A DNA stretch of 64,000 bases from Amoebophrya sp. A120. Its lineage: Eukaryota > Sar > Dinophyceae > Syndiniales > Amoebophryaceae. Every line of letters begins with the position of its first letter. The stretch's first letter is position 1. The position numbers and the translations under genes are program-made. The notes under the pieces are model-generated. The model did not search any database. It was given only the letters and a program-made list of their open reading frames with translations, and was not told the origin of the DNA. Where the stretch lies: NCBI GenBank assembly GCA_905178155.1, contig CAJINV010000021.1:545530-609529 (forward strand), given 5' to 3'. This document shows positions 18,179 to 28,921 of the stretch, piece after piece.

Positions 18179-21100
18179 TCAAAGCTCCGCAATGGGTCCA
18201 TCCGGCCCGAAACCTGGTGGGTAACTCCACGGACCAAAATCAGGAGGGTAGGTGTCTCCGGTGGTTTCGTTCGTCGTTAGGTTTAGCAGCGGCGCTAGTT
18301 CTATACACTGCAAAAGTATCGCTATCGCAATGGTATAAATGCACATACAAATTTCCTCAGCATGAGAAATAAGATCTGTAATGCAGATTTATCTTTAAGA
18401 ACAAGATCTGTAATGCATCACAGCAATACGAGTACGATGCTTTTGCACAGCATAAGTTTCTGCATTTTGAACACGTCGCGGATGCGGGTGTAATCCTGTT
18501 TCAGAATCCCAAACGGCTCGGACGCATTCAACTTCTCCTGGCCGTCGATCGGCCAGTAGCTCCAACTCAGTCCCCGTTCTTCGAAATATTTCAAGACGTG
18601 TTCGAACCAGGGGTTTGCGGCGTCGTCCGCCCCAATCCCGAACTCCCCAACCCAAACGGGAGCGATGTCTTCCTTCACCAAATAGCCCCAATTCTGGTCG
18701 TATTCGTCCCGCAAGTCGCCATAGCTCTGCAGCTGCTGCTCGATGTGGCTGAAAACAAGTACAATTGCGGTCACAAAAATCGCCGCCACGACGGAGACAC
18801 GGCTGCGAATCGGGGTGGTGACCAGGCGGAGGGCTTCCTCGGGGGAAATGAGCTCCCGTTCTTGGTTTCGTTGTTGTTCTGGTGCGCCGAGGGAGGAGGT
18901 AGTCGCGGTGGCGATGGCAGCGTCGCGCGCAGCTGGGTTTATTTCTTCCATCAACGAAGCAGAAGTCCTTACCGAGACCGGCTGCGCTACTGCAGGGGTT
19001 CTTGGGGACAATAAATACGAAGGTGTTGAGGACAAGGCTTCGCTGCTACCGGAGCTGGAAATTGTCGTGACCGACGGCGTTGAGACGAAAGAAGAAGTGT
19101 CTTGTCTATTTTGGTTGGAAGATTTGATCGTGAAAGAACCGGTTGCAGTATCCTCCTGGTCCTCTGCTGAACTTCGCTGCTGCTCAAAATCGTCTTCGAT
19201 TGCTTGTTCCACTTCGGCATCCATTTGAGAAAGTCCTCGCGTTCTTCTTCTTCTTCCCTCTTGCTCATCGACAGGCGGGGGCCCAGCATCCTCCTGCCGC
19301 GCCCCGTCACTTCTGCTGCCCGTCCCAGTTGTGCTAGACGTGCACAGTGACAGAAACCGGTGCTGGACGTCCTCACTCGTGAGCAGATACCGCAGAACGA
19401 TGAGAAACCAGAGCACCAAGGAGACCACCCCGAACAGTGTGGCCAGGACCACGCAAACCACGCCGACGACCTGGTACGTGATATTGCAGCCCCCGGAAAG
19501 CTTCTTCGTTGCCAAGGCGAAGAGGGGGATGAAACCCAGGGACACAATCGCCCACAAATATATATAAAGCAGGGGTTTGGTGGGGTCGCAGGGGTTATTT
19601 TTGTCTAGCGCCGGAAGAGCAGAACCGCGGGAGCCAAAGCCCTTCTGTCGAAGGAAGGCTGCGCGGTTTGGCCAATTTGGTATCCTACCCCAATTCCACT
19701 AATTTCATACCCTCACCCGATTCGCCTTCTTTTGTACCCTACCCCGATTTGGCTAATTTTGTACCCTCCCCGAATTTTGTACCCTATCCCGATCTCCCTA
19801 ATTTTGTGCCCTAGCCCGATTTGGCAAATTCAGTACCCTCGCCGAATTGTGTACCCTATCCCGATTTGCCTAATTTTGTACCCTAGCCCGATTTGGCAAA
19901 TTCTGCACCCAGCACCCTCCTCGAGTTTTATACCCTACCCCGGGCAATTTTGTAAGTAGGTACCCTGCCCCGAAAGGCCTCCGCTTGCGCCCCCGGAAAA
20001 CACGGAAACACGGACACCGGGAAACACGGACACCGGGAAACACGGACACCGGGAAACACGGAAACCGGGAAACACGGAAACCGGGAAACACGGAAACCGG
20101 GAAACACGGAAACCGGGAAACACGGAAACCGGGAAACACGGAAGCCGGGAAACACGGAAACCGGGAAACACGGAAACCGGGCAACACGGTCGCGCTCGAC
20201 GTACCCCGCCAGGCCACCCGTTGCGTAGTAAGTCCGCGCGGTATTGCCCGCGCCGTGGGGTTGGTCCATCCGCCTCAGTGTTTTGCGGGTGTGGTCCATC
20301 CACCTCAGTGCTTTGTGCGTGTGGTCCATCCGCCTCAGTGTTTTGCGCGTGTGGTCCATCCGCCTCAGTAAAGGGAGTATCGCCCTCAAGCTCCTCCACA
20401 AGAAAGTCCAAAGCAAACAAGATCCCGCCCCCGTGTTGCACGCGTGTGGCCCATCCACCCCAGTGCTTTGCGCGTGAGATCCATCCGCCCCAATGTTTTG
20501 CGCCTGTGGTCCATCCGGGAAACACGGAAACCGGGAAACGGGCAACACGATCGCGCTCGACCTAGCTACCCCGCCAGGACGCCCATCGGTTGCTTATCAA
20601 GTCCGCGCGGTATTGCCCGCGCCGTGGGGGTGGTCCATCCGCCTTAGTGTTTTGCGNNNNNNNNNNNNNNNNNNNNNNNNNNNNNNNNNNNNNNNNNNNN
20701 NNNNNNNNNNNNNNNNNNNNNNNNNNNNNNNNNNNNNNNNNNNNNNNNNNNNNNNNNNNNNNNNNNNNNNNNNNNNNNNNNNNNNNNNNNNNNNNNNNNN
20801 NNNNNNNNNNNNNNNNNNNNNNNNNNNNNNNNNNNNNNNNNNNNNNNNNNNNNNNNNNNNNNNNNNNNNNNNNNNNNNNNNNNNNNNNNNNNNNNNNNNN
20901 NNNNNNNNNNNNNNNNNNNNNNNNNNNNNNNNNNNNNNNNNNNNNNNNNNNNNNNNNNNNNNNNNNNNNNNNNNNNNNNNNNNNNNNNNNNNNNNNNNNN
21001 NNNNNNNNNNNNNNNNNNNNNNNNNNNNNNNNNNNNNNNNNNNNNNNNNNNNNNNNNNNNNNNNNNNNNNNNNNNNNNNNNNNNNNNNNNNNNNNNNNNN

Positions 21101-24100
21101 NNNNNNNNNNNNNNNNNNNNNNNNNNNNNNNNNNNNNNNNNNNNNNNNNNNNNNNNNNNNNNNNNNNNNNNNNNNNNNNNNNNNNNNNNNNNNNNNNNNN
21201 NNNNNNNNNNNNNNNNNNNNNNNNNNNNNNNNNNNNNNNNNNNNNNNNNNNNNNNNNNNNNNNNNNNNNNNNNNNNNNNNNNNNNNNNNNNNNNNNNNNN
21301 NNGAGTATCGCCCTCAAGCTCCTCCGCAAGAAAGTCCAAAGCAAACAAGATCCCGCCCCCGTGTTGCACGCGTGTGGTCCATCCGCCCCAATGTTTTGCG
21401 CGTGTGGCCCATCCGCCCCAGTGAGTGTTTTGCGCCTGTGGTCCTTCCGCCCCAGCGAGCGTTTTGCGAGTGAGGTCCGTCCGCCCCAGTAAAGGGAGCA
21501 TCGCGCCCGAGATTCCGCGACGAGCGACCTCGCGCCCTACCCGCCGCCCGGCTTGCGAGCGGCATTGGCAACAAGGCCGGCCCCTCGCCAGCGCCCGACA
21601 GCACTGCACTCGGGGCGCCTTCGCAACACAGTCGCCAAGTGTGGCGAGAAGGGTTCTGCGAGTGAGGTCCATCCGCCCGAGTAAAGGGAGTACCGCGCTC
21701 AAGCTTTAGATTCCGCGATGAGCGACCCCGCGCCCTACCCCGCGCGCCGTCGCCCCTCCTTCCCGTCCTCGCCTAGTTCTTCTCTTCCCCTCCCGCCCCT
21801 GCGACCGCACTGCTTTTCCTAGAGATTCCTTCCCCCGAGCTAGTACATCGGGTCCCGGATCAACTGGAAGGCGAAACTGGTGTTCTCACGCAGCCGTGAG
21901 AGCCGTCGCTCAAGAGAGGACCGTCGTGGCTGCAGTTCCCCTCGCGACGACGATCTTCTGGCACTCGAATCTTCCGGCGTGGACGGGAGTTGTGATGTGC
22001 CGTCCGTGGTCTCGCTTTCATCTTGGTCAACATCTTCTTGCAGGCGTGTACTAGCTGCAACTGGAGGACGTCGAGCTATGTCAGCTTCACTCTGCCTTCC
22101 CCGTGCCACTGCACGGCTCCTTCGCCGGCTTTCCCGCTTCCGACGCGACCTCGCGAACCTGTTCGCCAGTCGCTGCAGCCGCTCGGCGACAAATCGGGTC
22201 AAGCTTGCTTGCGGGTAGTACCGCTGCACCACGGCGGCGACCGCGACAAGCACCCAGGTCAAGAGCAACAGGGAAACTAACGAGGCTGAGTAGTATCTTA
22301 GCACTTTCGCGACTTGCAAGCGGTTCGAAAACCAGGAGTAGGCGTGCGCGGTGTAGACGATCTTATTCGGTAGAAACTCGTGAATCAGTATCACCAGGAA
22401 AAAAAAACACCCATCCCTAAATTCATTCTTTGCAGGACAAAAAATGGAGTTGATGCGTGTTCTGCACGACAATGACAAAGTGGATCGGGATCGATGGATC
22501 TTTTGCGGTGGATAATCGGCAGCTTCGGCACGTCACAAAGGAACATGTTGTACCAGACGCCGCCGACAATGACGAGCAGATGCGGGTTTTCCTTTTGCAC
22601 CGCAATGCCGCCCCGCAGGGCCGCGCTGCCCCAGTCGACCGCCGGGTCGCTGCTGTACCACTGGGGCTATAAACTGCAAATCTGTTTGGGTCTGAAAAGT
22701 TGTAATGCTGGATTGGGAATACGAATAGTGAATGCTCTGTAATGCACAGCCAAGCATGAGAAGTGTCTGCGCTGCTTAGTGTTGCTCTTCCGCATGACAA
22801 ACTGCGCTTTTGCATGACAAGCAAAAGGGTCTCTTCTTGGACACACATCACAAATTCTTCAGTCATGCCAAACAAGCATGACAAATCTCGCGATCTTCCA
22901 GACCCAAACATACTTGCACTTGATAGGGGCAGGCGGTTCACCACGGAACTGGCCCGGATTTCGTTTCGCAGGTCGATATGGAAGCGTCAGGTTTGAAATC
23001 GTCAAAGTTGAAATGATTTGTAATGCATAAAATGCATGAGCCGAGGTACGTGTGTTGCAGAGCAGGCAAGTGAGGCCGATTGTAGGCCTGTTTGGGGTTA
23101 CGGCTCGAGCTGCTAAAGTAGCATGAGAAAATCGCTCTTCTTTGCCTAAACAGCATGACAAACTGGATTTAAGTGCCACCAAGATTTGTCATGCGCCACT
23201 TGGAAACTGGGTTCCAACTGGCATCCATTTTATGCATGGCAAAGTATTTCAACTTTGTCGATTTCAACTCTGACACATCCATAGTCGATCCCGACCACGT
23301 ACGGGTTTTCTCGGAAGTCCTTGGCAACGAGGGAGAGGTGCGCCAGCCAGTCTCTCTCCGGGTAGGACCTGGTATACCACAACCCGTTTCCATCCAGCGC
23401 GTTGCAGCACCAACCGGCATCGGACATGTGGTTGTTCAGGATCACGAGCAGGGAACGTTTGCGCAACTGTTCCACGACGAGATGAAGGAGTTTCTTGTAC
23501 GGATGGGCGACGAAGGGAGCTGCACCTCCTTTGCCCGTGTTCAATAAATGATAATATTCTTCGCCGGCATTTTTATGATCTTTCCGATTTATCTTCACAT
23601 GATCATTTCTCGCGGTGGTCCCAAGTGTAGAAGGTGTAGGTCTTGGCGTGCCACCAGTTTCATTCGCCAGCAATTCCGGGTTGGCACGAAAGGCGTCCTG
23701 CGCGTCCGGAACTTCCATCGTTTCGAACACCAAATCCAGGCTGTACACGAGTCGGACGCAGTTGAAATGGAGTTTTCGGATCGCGAGTACGATGGTGTCC
23801 AATCTCTGGACGTTCAAACCGCCCACCGAAAACTTCTCCAGCTGCGCGCCGCTCCAGTTGGCGCAGCGAAGACGCACGGGATTCCCTTCCGCGTCGAGGA
23901 TCGCGCGCCCGCGGGTGCTCAGCGGAAGTTGGTGGGGCTTGATCAGGTAGGGATTATCACTGTAGTCATCGTCGTTCTCTTCTACCTGCTGAGGTCGATT
24001 TTTCATCTTCGGAGCGTCCGAATTATCTTCCAATGGCCGATGCACATTTTTCCGGTTTTCAACGCTTCTGTGCGATGTTGGTTGGAAGCCAAATCCCGCC

Positions 24101-24441
24101 GAGTTCTTGTTGATGTTCCCGACTTTTTGTATCTGGACCTCTTCTTCCCGTCCCCGCTCCTGCAGCTTCTGTAAGTTGTAGTCCCCATGATGTTGTTCTT
24201 CGTCTTTATTGTCTGGTGCGTCCAAAATGCTCTCGCGAATTTCGGTTTGGTCGAAGCGCTTCAAGAGCCGTCTCCATACAGAACCAACGGCGTCACGGTC
24301 TGTTTCACCCTTATGATTCTGCGACTTCTCAAACAAGTACAAGGCACCATCGGAATCAGGAGGTGGAGAGGGCGTCATTTTTGTTTCTCCTCTTTTGCTT
24401 TTCTTATTAGTTATCTGTTCTCGGGCTCGGGGCATCACCAA
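18179..24441 (-). CDS. glycoside hydrolase family 5, copy 1, with intramembrane insertion
   Basis: Cellulase-like retaining glycosidase. N-terminal exon: LPLSTRGRAILDAEGNPVRL then CANWSGAQ and LVILNNHMSDAGWCC. Catalytic acid/base: DLRNEIR. Then GGVWYN and TAHAYSWF (His/Tyr of the sixth strand). A hydrophobic insertion follows (SLLLLTWVLVAVAAVV, then LWAIVSLGFIPLFALA and VVCVVLATLFGVVSLVLWFL, then VVAAIFVTAIVLVF) before the nucleophile motif VWVGEFGIG and the end SYWPIDG, FGILKQDYTRIRD. Four introners interrupt it, plus one large intron (about 19600-21850) full of minisatellites and an N gap whose boundaries I cannot fix. The stop is TGA at 18179-18181. The start is one of several Met near 24441. 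Substrate is not predictable from sequence; beta-glucan is possible. Confidence 0.8.
18302..18454. mobile_element. introner (family 1) in GH5 copy 1
   Basis: Starts TATACACTGCAAAAGTATCG, ends CTTTTGCACAGCATA; TSD AGTTC/AGTTT (4 of 5). Removal joins FKMQKL to APLLNLTTN. Confidence 0.87.
19685..19945. repeat. minisatellite, about 33-36-bp units
   Basis: Imperfect tandem units of the type TACCCTACCCCGATTTGG followed by CTAATTTTG. Lies in the large intron of GH5 copy 1. Confidence 0.8.
19997..20195. repeat. minisatellite, 16-bp unit GGAAACCGGGAAACAC
   Basis: About a dozen head-to-tail units with substitutions. Long frames across it (Phe-Pro-Val repeats) are artefacts of the repeat. Confidence 0.9.
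20262..20560. repeat. minisatellite, about 30-bp unit
   Basis: Units of GTGGTCCATCCGCCTCAG plus TGTTTTGCGCGT repeat here; related units reappear after the gap (21370-21500). Confidence 0.85.
20657..21302. other. assembly gap (N)
   Basis: 646 N inside the minisatellite tract; probably a collapsed repeat of unknown true length. Confidence 1.
21303..21690. repeat. continuation of minisatellite after gap
   Basis: Degenerate copies of the 30-bp unit and of a GAGTATCGCCCTCAAGCTCC segment also present at 20365-20400. Confidence 0.75.
22389..22514. mobile_element. introner (family 4) in GH5 copy 1
   Basis: Starts TATCACCAGGAAAAAAAAAC, ends TTTTGCGGTGGATA; TSD ATCAG/ATCGG (4 of 5). 126 bp, the shortest found. 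Removal joins DVPKLPI to HEFLPNKIV. Confidence 0.85.
22668..22925. mobile_element. introner (family 2) in GH5 copy 1
   Basis: Starts TATAAACTGCAAATCTGTTT, ends ACATACTTGCACTTGATA; TSD GGGGC on both sides. Removal joins VVNRLP to QWYSSD. Confidence 0.9.
22977..23283. mobile_element. introner (long-TIR type) beside GH5 acid/base motif
   Basis: TIRs of about 40 bp with a few mismatches, starting TATGGAAGCGTCAG and ending TGACACATCCATA; TSD GTCGA on both sides. Removal gives VVGIDLRNEIR, the catalytic acid/base motif. Confidence 0.92.
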
Positions 24442-25034
24442 AGGCCATGGAAAGCAGGCGGAGCGAGTTTATACCGTTTCCCCGTCCTGCTTGGGTTTTC
24501 TTCCCTTCAGTGAGCAGACCCAACCGAAAGCTCAATCGTCACTCCCCTCAAAGTCAAAAGGACCGAAAATAATGCCTTTCGGACGACACTGGGCCCGCAA
24601 ATCGTGATGAAGGCGAACAAAAAGGAAATAACAGTAGCGTCGTCGTCTACTCTTTGAGTTAGCAATGCTACAATTGGGAATATTAGCTTGAGTTCCTTTT
24701 TCTTTGCTGCTGTTGGGAGAGCGCATCACGACACTTGGTGTAGTACTGGTGGTGCATGATCATTCATCATTACATTTGTCTTTAACGACTTCCTCCTGTA
24801 TTCTCGAGATGTAGTACTCAGATAATAGCCAGGACTGTAAGTGCTCCTGTCACAGAAACGACAGAAGAATAAGAAATTGTTCTCAAAAACATGCATAGCA
24901 AAGTTCTCAGGTACTCTAATCTTCGTAAAACTACGTAGTTGCCATCTTACAATCAGTTGAGATCTCGAAATTCGCTTTGACCCTCCGCAACTAATACTAA
25001 AAACTTCTGCATCTACGCAACATAATTCTTCCCT
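24442..25034. other. intergenic spacer between the GH5 copies
   Basis: About 590 bp downstream of GH5 copy 2 and upstream of copy 1. No gene, repeat or RNA signal seen. Confidence 0.5.
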
Positions 25035-28000
25035 TCACGGAGCTGCACTGTGCACCCTCGTCTCGCTACTCCGCGGGCCAAACCCCTCCGGATACGACCA
25101 CTCCCCGAAGCCCGGCGGGTAGGTGTCCCCCGTCGTGCTGTTGGTCGTTAGGTTCAGCAAAGGGGATAGCGCTTTCATTTTCCCCACGTCCCGGATCCGC
25201 GTGTAATCGTCTTGGAGTAATCCAAACGGCTCCTGCGCTAGGGATCGGGTATCCGCGTCGTGGCTCAGCCGGGCCTTCTTTTGCCCGTCCAGGGGCCGTA
25301 TCGAATGCAAACATCATGTCTGGGTCGTCTGGATGGGTGCAGGAGTTTGATGTCATGCTGGGTTTGGACGTTGCCCCACGAGAACTAGAATGCAGGGCAT
25401 AGAATCTTCACCCGCTTAATTGTAAAGGCCTTTGCCATGTATGAATATCCCGCATGAAATGATGATGAAATCTCGTTTCAGGGTGCTGGGGAAAAGTGCG
25501 CATCTTGTTGTGCTACCTGGGCAAAAATACAACAAATTTTTGCGTGATCTGCAGAACGCGTCACAGATCCAGACTACAAACATATTTGCAATGCATAGGC
25601 CAGTAGGACCAGGACAGGTCTCGCTCCTCAAAGTACCGCATGGCGTTCTTAAACCAGACGTTTTCGGCGTCGTGCGTACCAAACTCGCCAACCCAGACCG
25701 GTGCGATGTTGTCTCGCTGCAGGAACCCCCAGTAGTTGTCATACTCTTCTTTTAAGCCCTCGTAGCTCTGCAGGCTATCGGCAACCAGGGTGAACACGAT
25801 CGCGGTACAGGTGCAAAAGACTGCGACGATGACGGAGACCTGGATTAAGATGGAGAAAAACGCGTCGCGCGGAGAAAGCCGCTTGTAATTATTGTTCCCA
25901 TTGCTGTTGTCCGAATTTGCGGACGACGACGAGGACGAAACGTGGCTGAGCTTGCTTGCATTCTGTCCGCGCGGAGCTTGGAGCGTGCTGTTCTTGCCAG
26001 TTTCTTGATGGAGGGCCGCCTCGGAGATTTTTTGTCCCATTGGTGGAGCACCACGTCGACCATCGCTAGTATTAGCTGTACCCGCCGTGGTATAATGCTG
26101 ATACATCTTCGCAGCAGAAAGGCTTCTCTCGCCGCCGACGGACCTGAAGTGGTGTTGCGCTTCTGGGTCGGTTAAGAGAAAGCGTAGCAGCGCGAGCGTG
26201 AAGAGCACGATGGAAAATACCCCGGCGATAATTGCGAGAATCCAAAACGCTATGGCCCCGACCTCCGCGTGGACACTGCAGCGACCGGTGAAGAAGAACG
26301 ACCAGACGAGCAGAGAGGTGAATGCGAGTGTGGAGACGAGTAACCAGATGGAGATCGGGTCGTGGGACATCGTCATCGCAGCACTGACACGACCTCGAGA
26401 GCGGTCCTGGTCGCCGGGTGCTTTGTTTCTGCTTGCAGTAGTAGTTTTATTTGCCCGTGGTTTGTTGATGTTTCCACCGTGCCCAACATTCTCTTTTTCT
26501 TCGTCTTCGTCCCTGTCAGGAGCTGGAGCGGCTTCGCGGGGAGGTCGCTCAGTCATTTTCTCCACCTGATGATCTTGTTCCCGTTTACTGCTCAGCGCCC
26601 TCCCCACTTTGTAGAACTGCACCGCGAAAAAGCGCGTTACACTCGCCTCCGGACAAAACCGCTGCAGCAAGATCGCGAAGACGACGGCCACCCAGAGAAC
26701 CAGCATCACGGACTGCAGCGTTAAGTGGTAAAGCTCCAACACCTGCGCTACTTGCAGTCGGTGCGAGAACCAGGAGTAGGTGTGTGAGGTGTACACGACT
26801 TTGTTTGGTAGTAACTTATGGATCGGGAGTTTGTCGACCTCGCACAGGAACGTGTTGTACCACACTCCCCCAACGACGATCAAGAGGTCCGCATTCTCCT
26901 TTTGCACCGCCAGCCCCCCCTGCAAAGCCGCGGTACCCCAGTCCACGTCCGCGTTCTTCGAAAACCACTGCGGATGCTCGGTGGTGAGGTCCAAGGCGTC
27001 GCGGATCTCGTTCCGGAGGTATGAGAGTGCACAGCTCCTCCTCACCCTCATTTGTATGGCATGAACAGCAATCCAAACACCCGCACATTTGGAGCCTATG
27101 CATGACGAATTTGTGTACAACCTGATGTCGTACTGCTTGGGGTTCCGGAATTTGTGATGCATAATAGTGATACAAGGCAACAACTGCCTTTGGGATTTTG
27201 CACGACAAATGAGAACGAGGGTGGGTTGTGCACTGTCATAGGAGGTCGATCCCGACGACTAGCTTGTTGTCCTTGAAATCTTTGGTGATCTGTCTCAGGT
27301 GGTCCACCCAAATTGCGGTGGGGTACTCTTTCGTGTACCAGAAACCGTTTCCGTCGAACTCGTTGCAGCACCACCCCGCGTCGGAATTATGGTTGTTCAG
27401 GATGATTAACAGCCCCTGGTCTGTGATGGCTTCCACCGTTTTGAAGAAGAGCTGCTGGTACGGTTCCAGCACGTATTTGCTTTTTCGAAAGGGCGGAAGC
27501 GACTCCGGTAGGTGGTTCTTCACGATTTCCAAGTCGTCGGTCTCCGGCTGCGGAATCTTCGGGGTTACGGTCAGCAGCTCCGGGTTCGCTCTCAGTGTGT
27601 GGTTGGCGAAGGGGACCGGATGCTTCTCATAGAACAAATCCAGGCTGTACACGAGCCGGACGCAGTTGAAATGGAGTTTTCGGATCGCGAGCACGATGGT
27701 TTCCAATTTCTGCACGTTTAAACCACCGACGGAATATTGTTCGAGTTGCGCGCCCGACCAGTTCACGCACCGCAGCCGCACGGCGTTGCCGTTTTTATCG
27801 ACAATCTTGCTGCCCCGAGTGCTAAGCGGCAGGCGGTCCGAGGCTATCAGGTACGGGTTGTCCTGCTCTACTGCCTCTGTTGGAGCAGAAGATGCAGTTT
27901 TTGTTCGCTCGTCGTGAACAAGCAGCTTCTGGTTACCATGCTGCACCTCCCCATGCCGTTGGACGAGTGCAGCTGCGGGAGGAGCAGGTTTGAACAACAC

Positions 28001-28654
28001 GGCGCTGCCAGGTTTGTCAGTCTTCGAAACTGCTCCGCTTTTCTTCTTGTTTTCAGCAACTACAGTACTGAGACCCGTTGCCGCCCCGGGGGCGGTCGGC
28101 GCCGTTTTTCCTTTTACCCCTCCGCCCTCGTCCAGGAAACTGCTCTCAACTACATGGGCGATAGGCTCTTGGTGCGGTTGATGCTGTCGCACCGATATCG
28201 AGGTGGTGATTTGCTCTGGCCTAGCCCCAGACTCACGCAGGGTCCGGAGCAATGAAGAAGTAGGAGAGGAAAGACCTCCACGAGGATCCTCGCCGGCCCT
28301 TCGTTTCTTTTTCGTGGCAGCCTCTTCCAACAGTTTGCGCAAAGAGAGTAAGCCCTTCACGTGCATGTGCATCTTGACTTCGACGCGTACCATGTTTGTA
28401 TACACACTTCGCGTTCTCGCAACAGCTGCTGCTCCTTGCGTGTGCACACGCCTTCGCAAGTAGCTAAATTTTCTACAAGGTGACGGATGAATTAGAAGAT
28501 ACACACCAGCACGCGCTCTGCTCTCGCACTCGCCGGGATTCATTGAGAGGCCACTTTTCACACCACTGCAACTCGTCCACATCATAAACACAAAATTTGA
28601 ATTTCGGCCGCACTCAATTCTTGACACGCATAGCGATAGAAGCCCAGCCAACAA
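25035..28654 (-). CDS. glycoside hydrolase family 5, copy 2, with intramembrane insertion
   Basis: Tandem paralogue of copy 1 with only two introns, so the protein is easy to read. Long charged N-terminal region, then LPLSTRGSKIVDKNGNAVRL, CVNWSGAQ, LIILNNHNSDAGWCC, acid/base DLRNEIRDALDL, TSHTYSWF. Then about 350 residues with four membrane spans (SVMLVLWVAVVFAILLQRF; SIWLLVSTLAFTSLLVWSFF; FWILAIIAGVFSIVLFTLAL; ILIQVSVIVAVFCTCTAIVF), then the nucleophile APVWVGEFGTH, SYWPLDGQ and FGLLQDDYTRIRD. In ordinary GH5 enzymes the His/Tyr and nucleophile strands are a few dozen residues apart. The insertion is in frame and its spans recur in copy 1, so it is unlikely to be an unspliced intron. Start uncertain; a later Met (MVRVEVKM) is plausible. 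Confidence 0.85.
25299..25597. mobile_element. introner (family 2) in GH5 copy 2
   Basis: Starts TATCGAATGCAAACATCATG, ends ACATATTTGCAATGCATA; TSD GGCCG/GGCCA (4 of 5). Removal joins SWSYWP to LDGQKK. Confidence 0.87.
27020..27240. mobile_element. introner (singleton TIR) in GH5 copy 2
   Basis: Starts TATGAGAGTGCACAGC, ends GTTGTGCACTGTCATA; TSD GGAGG on both sides. Removal gives GIDLRNEIRDA. It lies 4 nt from the equivalent position of the copy 1 introner but has unrelated ends. Confidence 0.9.
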
Positions 28655-28921
28655 GGTTCATCAATCTCCTCATTGACATTGCGCTCGCCCCTCAACAGCA
28701 GACTGAACATGATATGCGAGGGGCATGATTCATCCCGTAGTACAAGAGAAATCCACGATTTCTCAGCAACATTCAAGTTTGCGAAGATGTTCTTGGAATC
28801 ACAATCAAAAGGTAACTTTCGGATTGTCGCGACGTTGTAGTTTTTTATTGCGCAGTCGTGTTTAGTACAGTCTTTTAGAAGTTGTAGCAAGTGAAAGTTG
28901 TACGTTATTTCATGACCTGCT

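Noticed and set aside
19997-20195. CRISPR-like array
   Set aside because: Units are head-to-tail without unique spacers, and the setting is a eukaryotic intron.
19870-20548. Long frames with Phe-Pro-Val/Arg-Val-Ser repeats
   Set aside because: They are translations of the 16-bp minisatellite in every frame, on both strands, with no other coding sign.
20493-21702. Frames of 260-352 codons across the N gap
   Set aside because: Over half of their length is N; the flanks are minisatellite.
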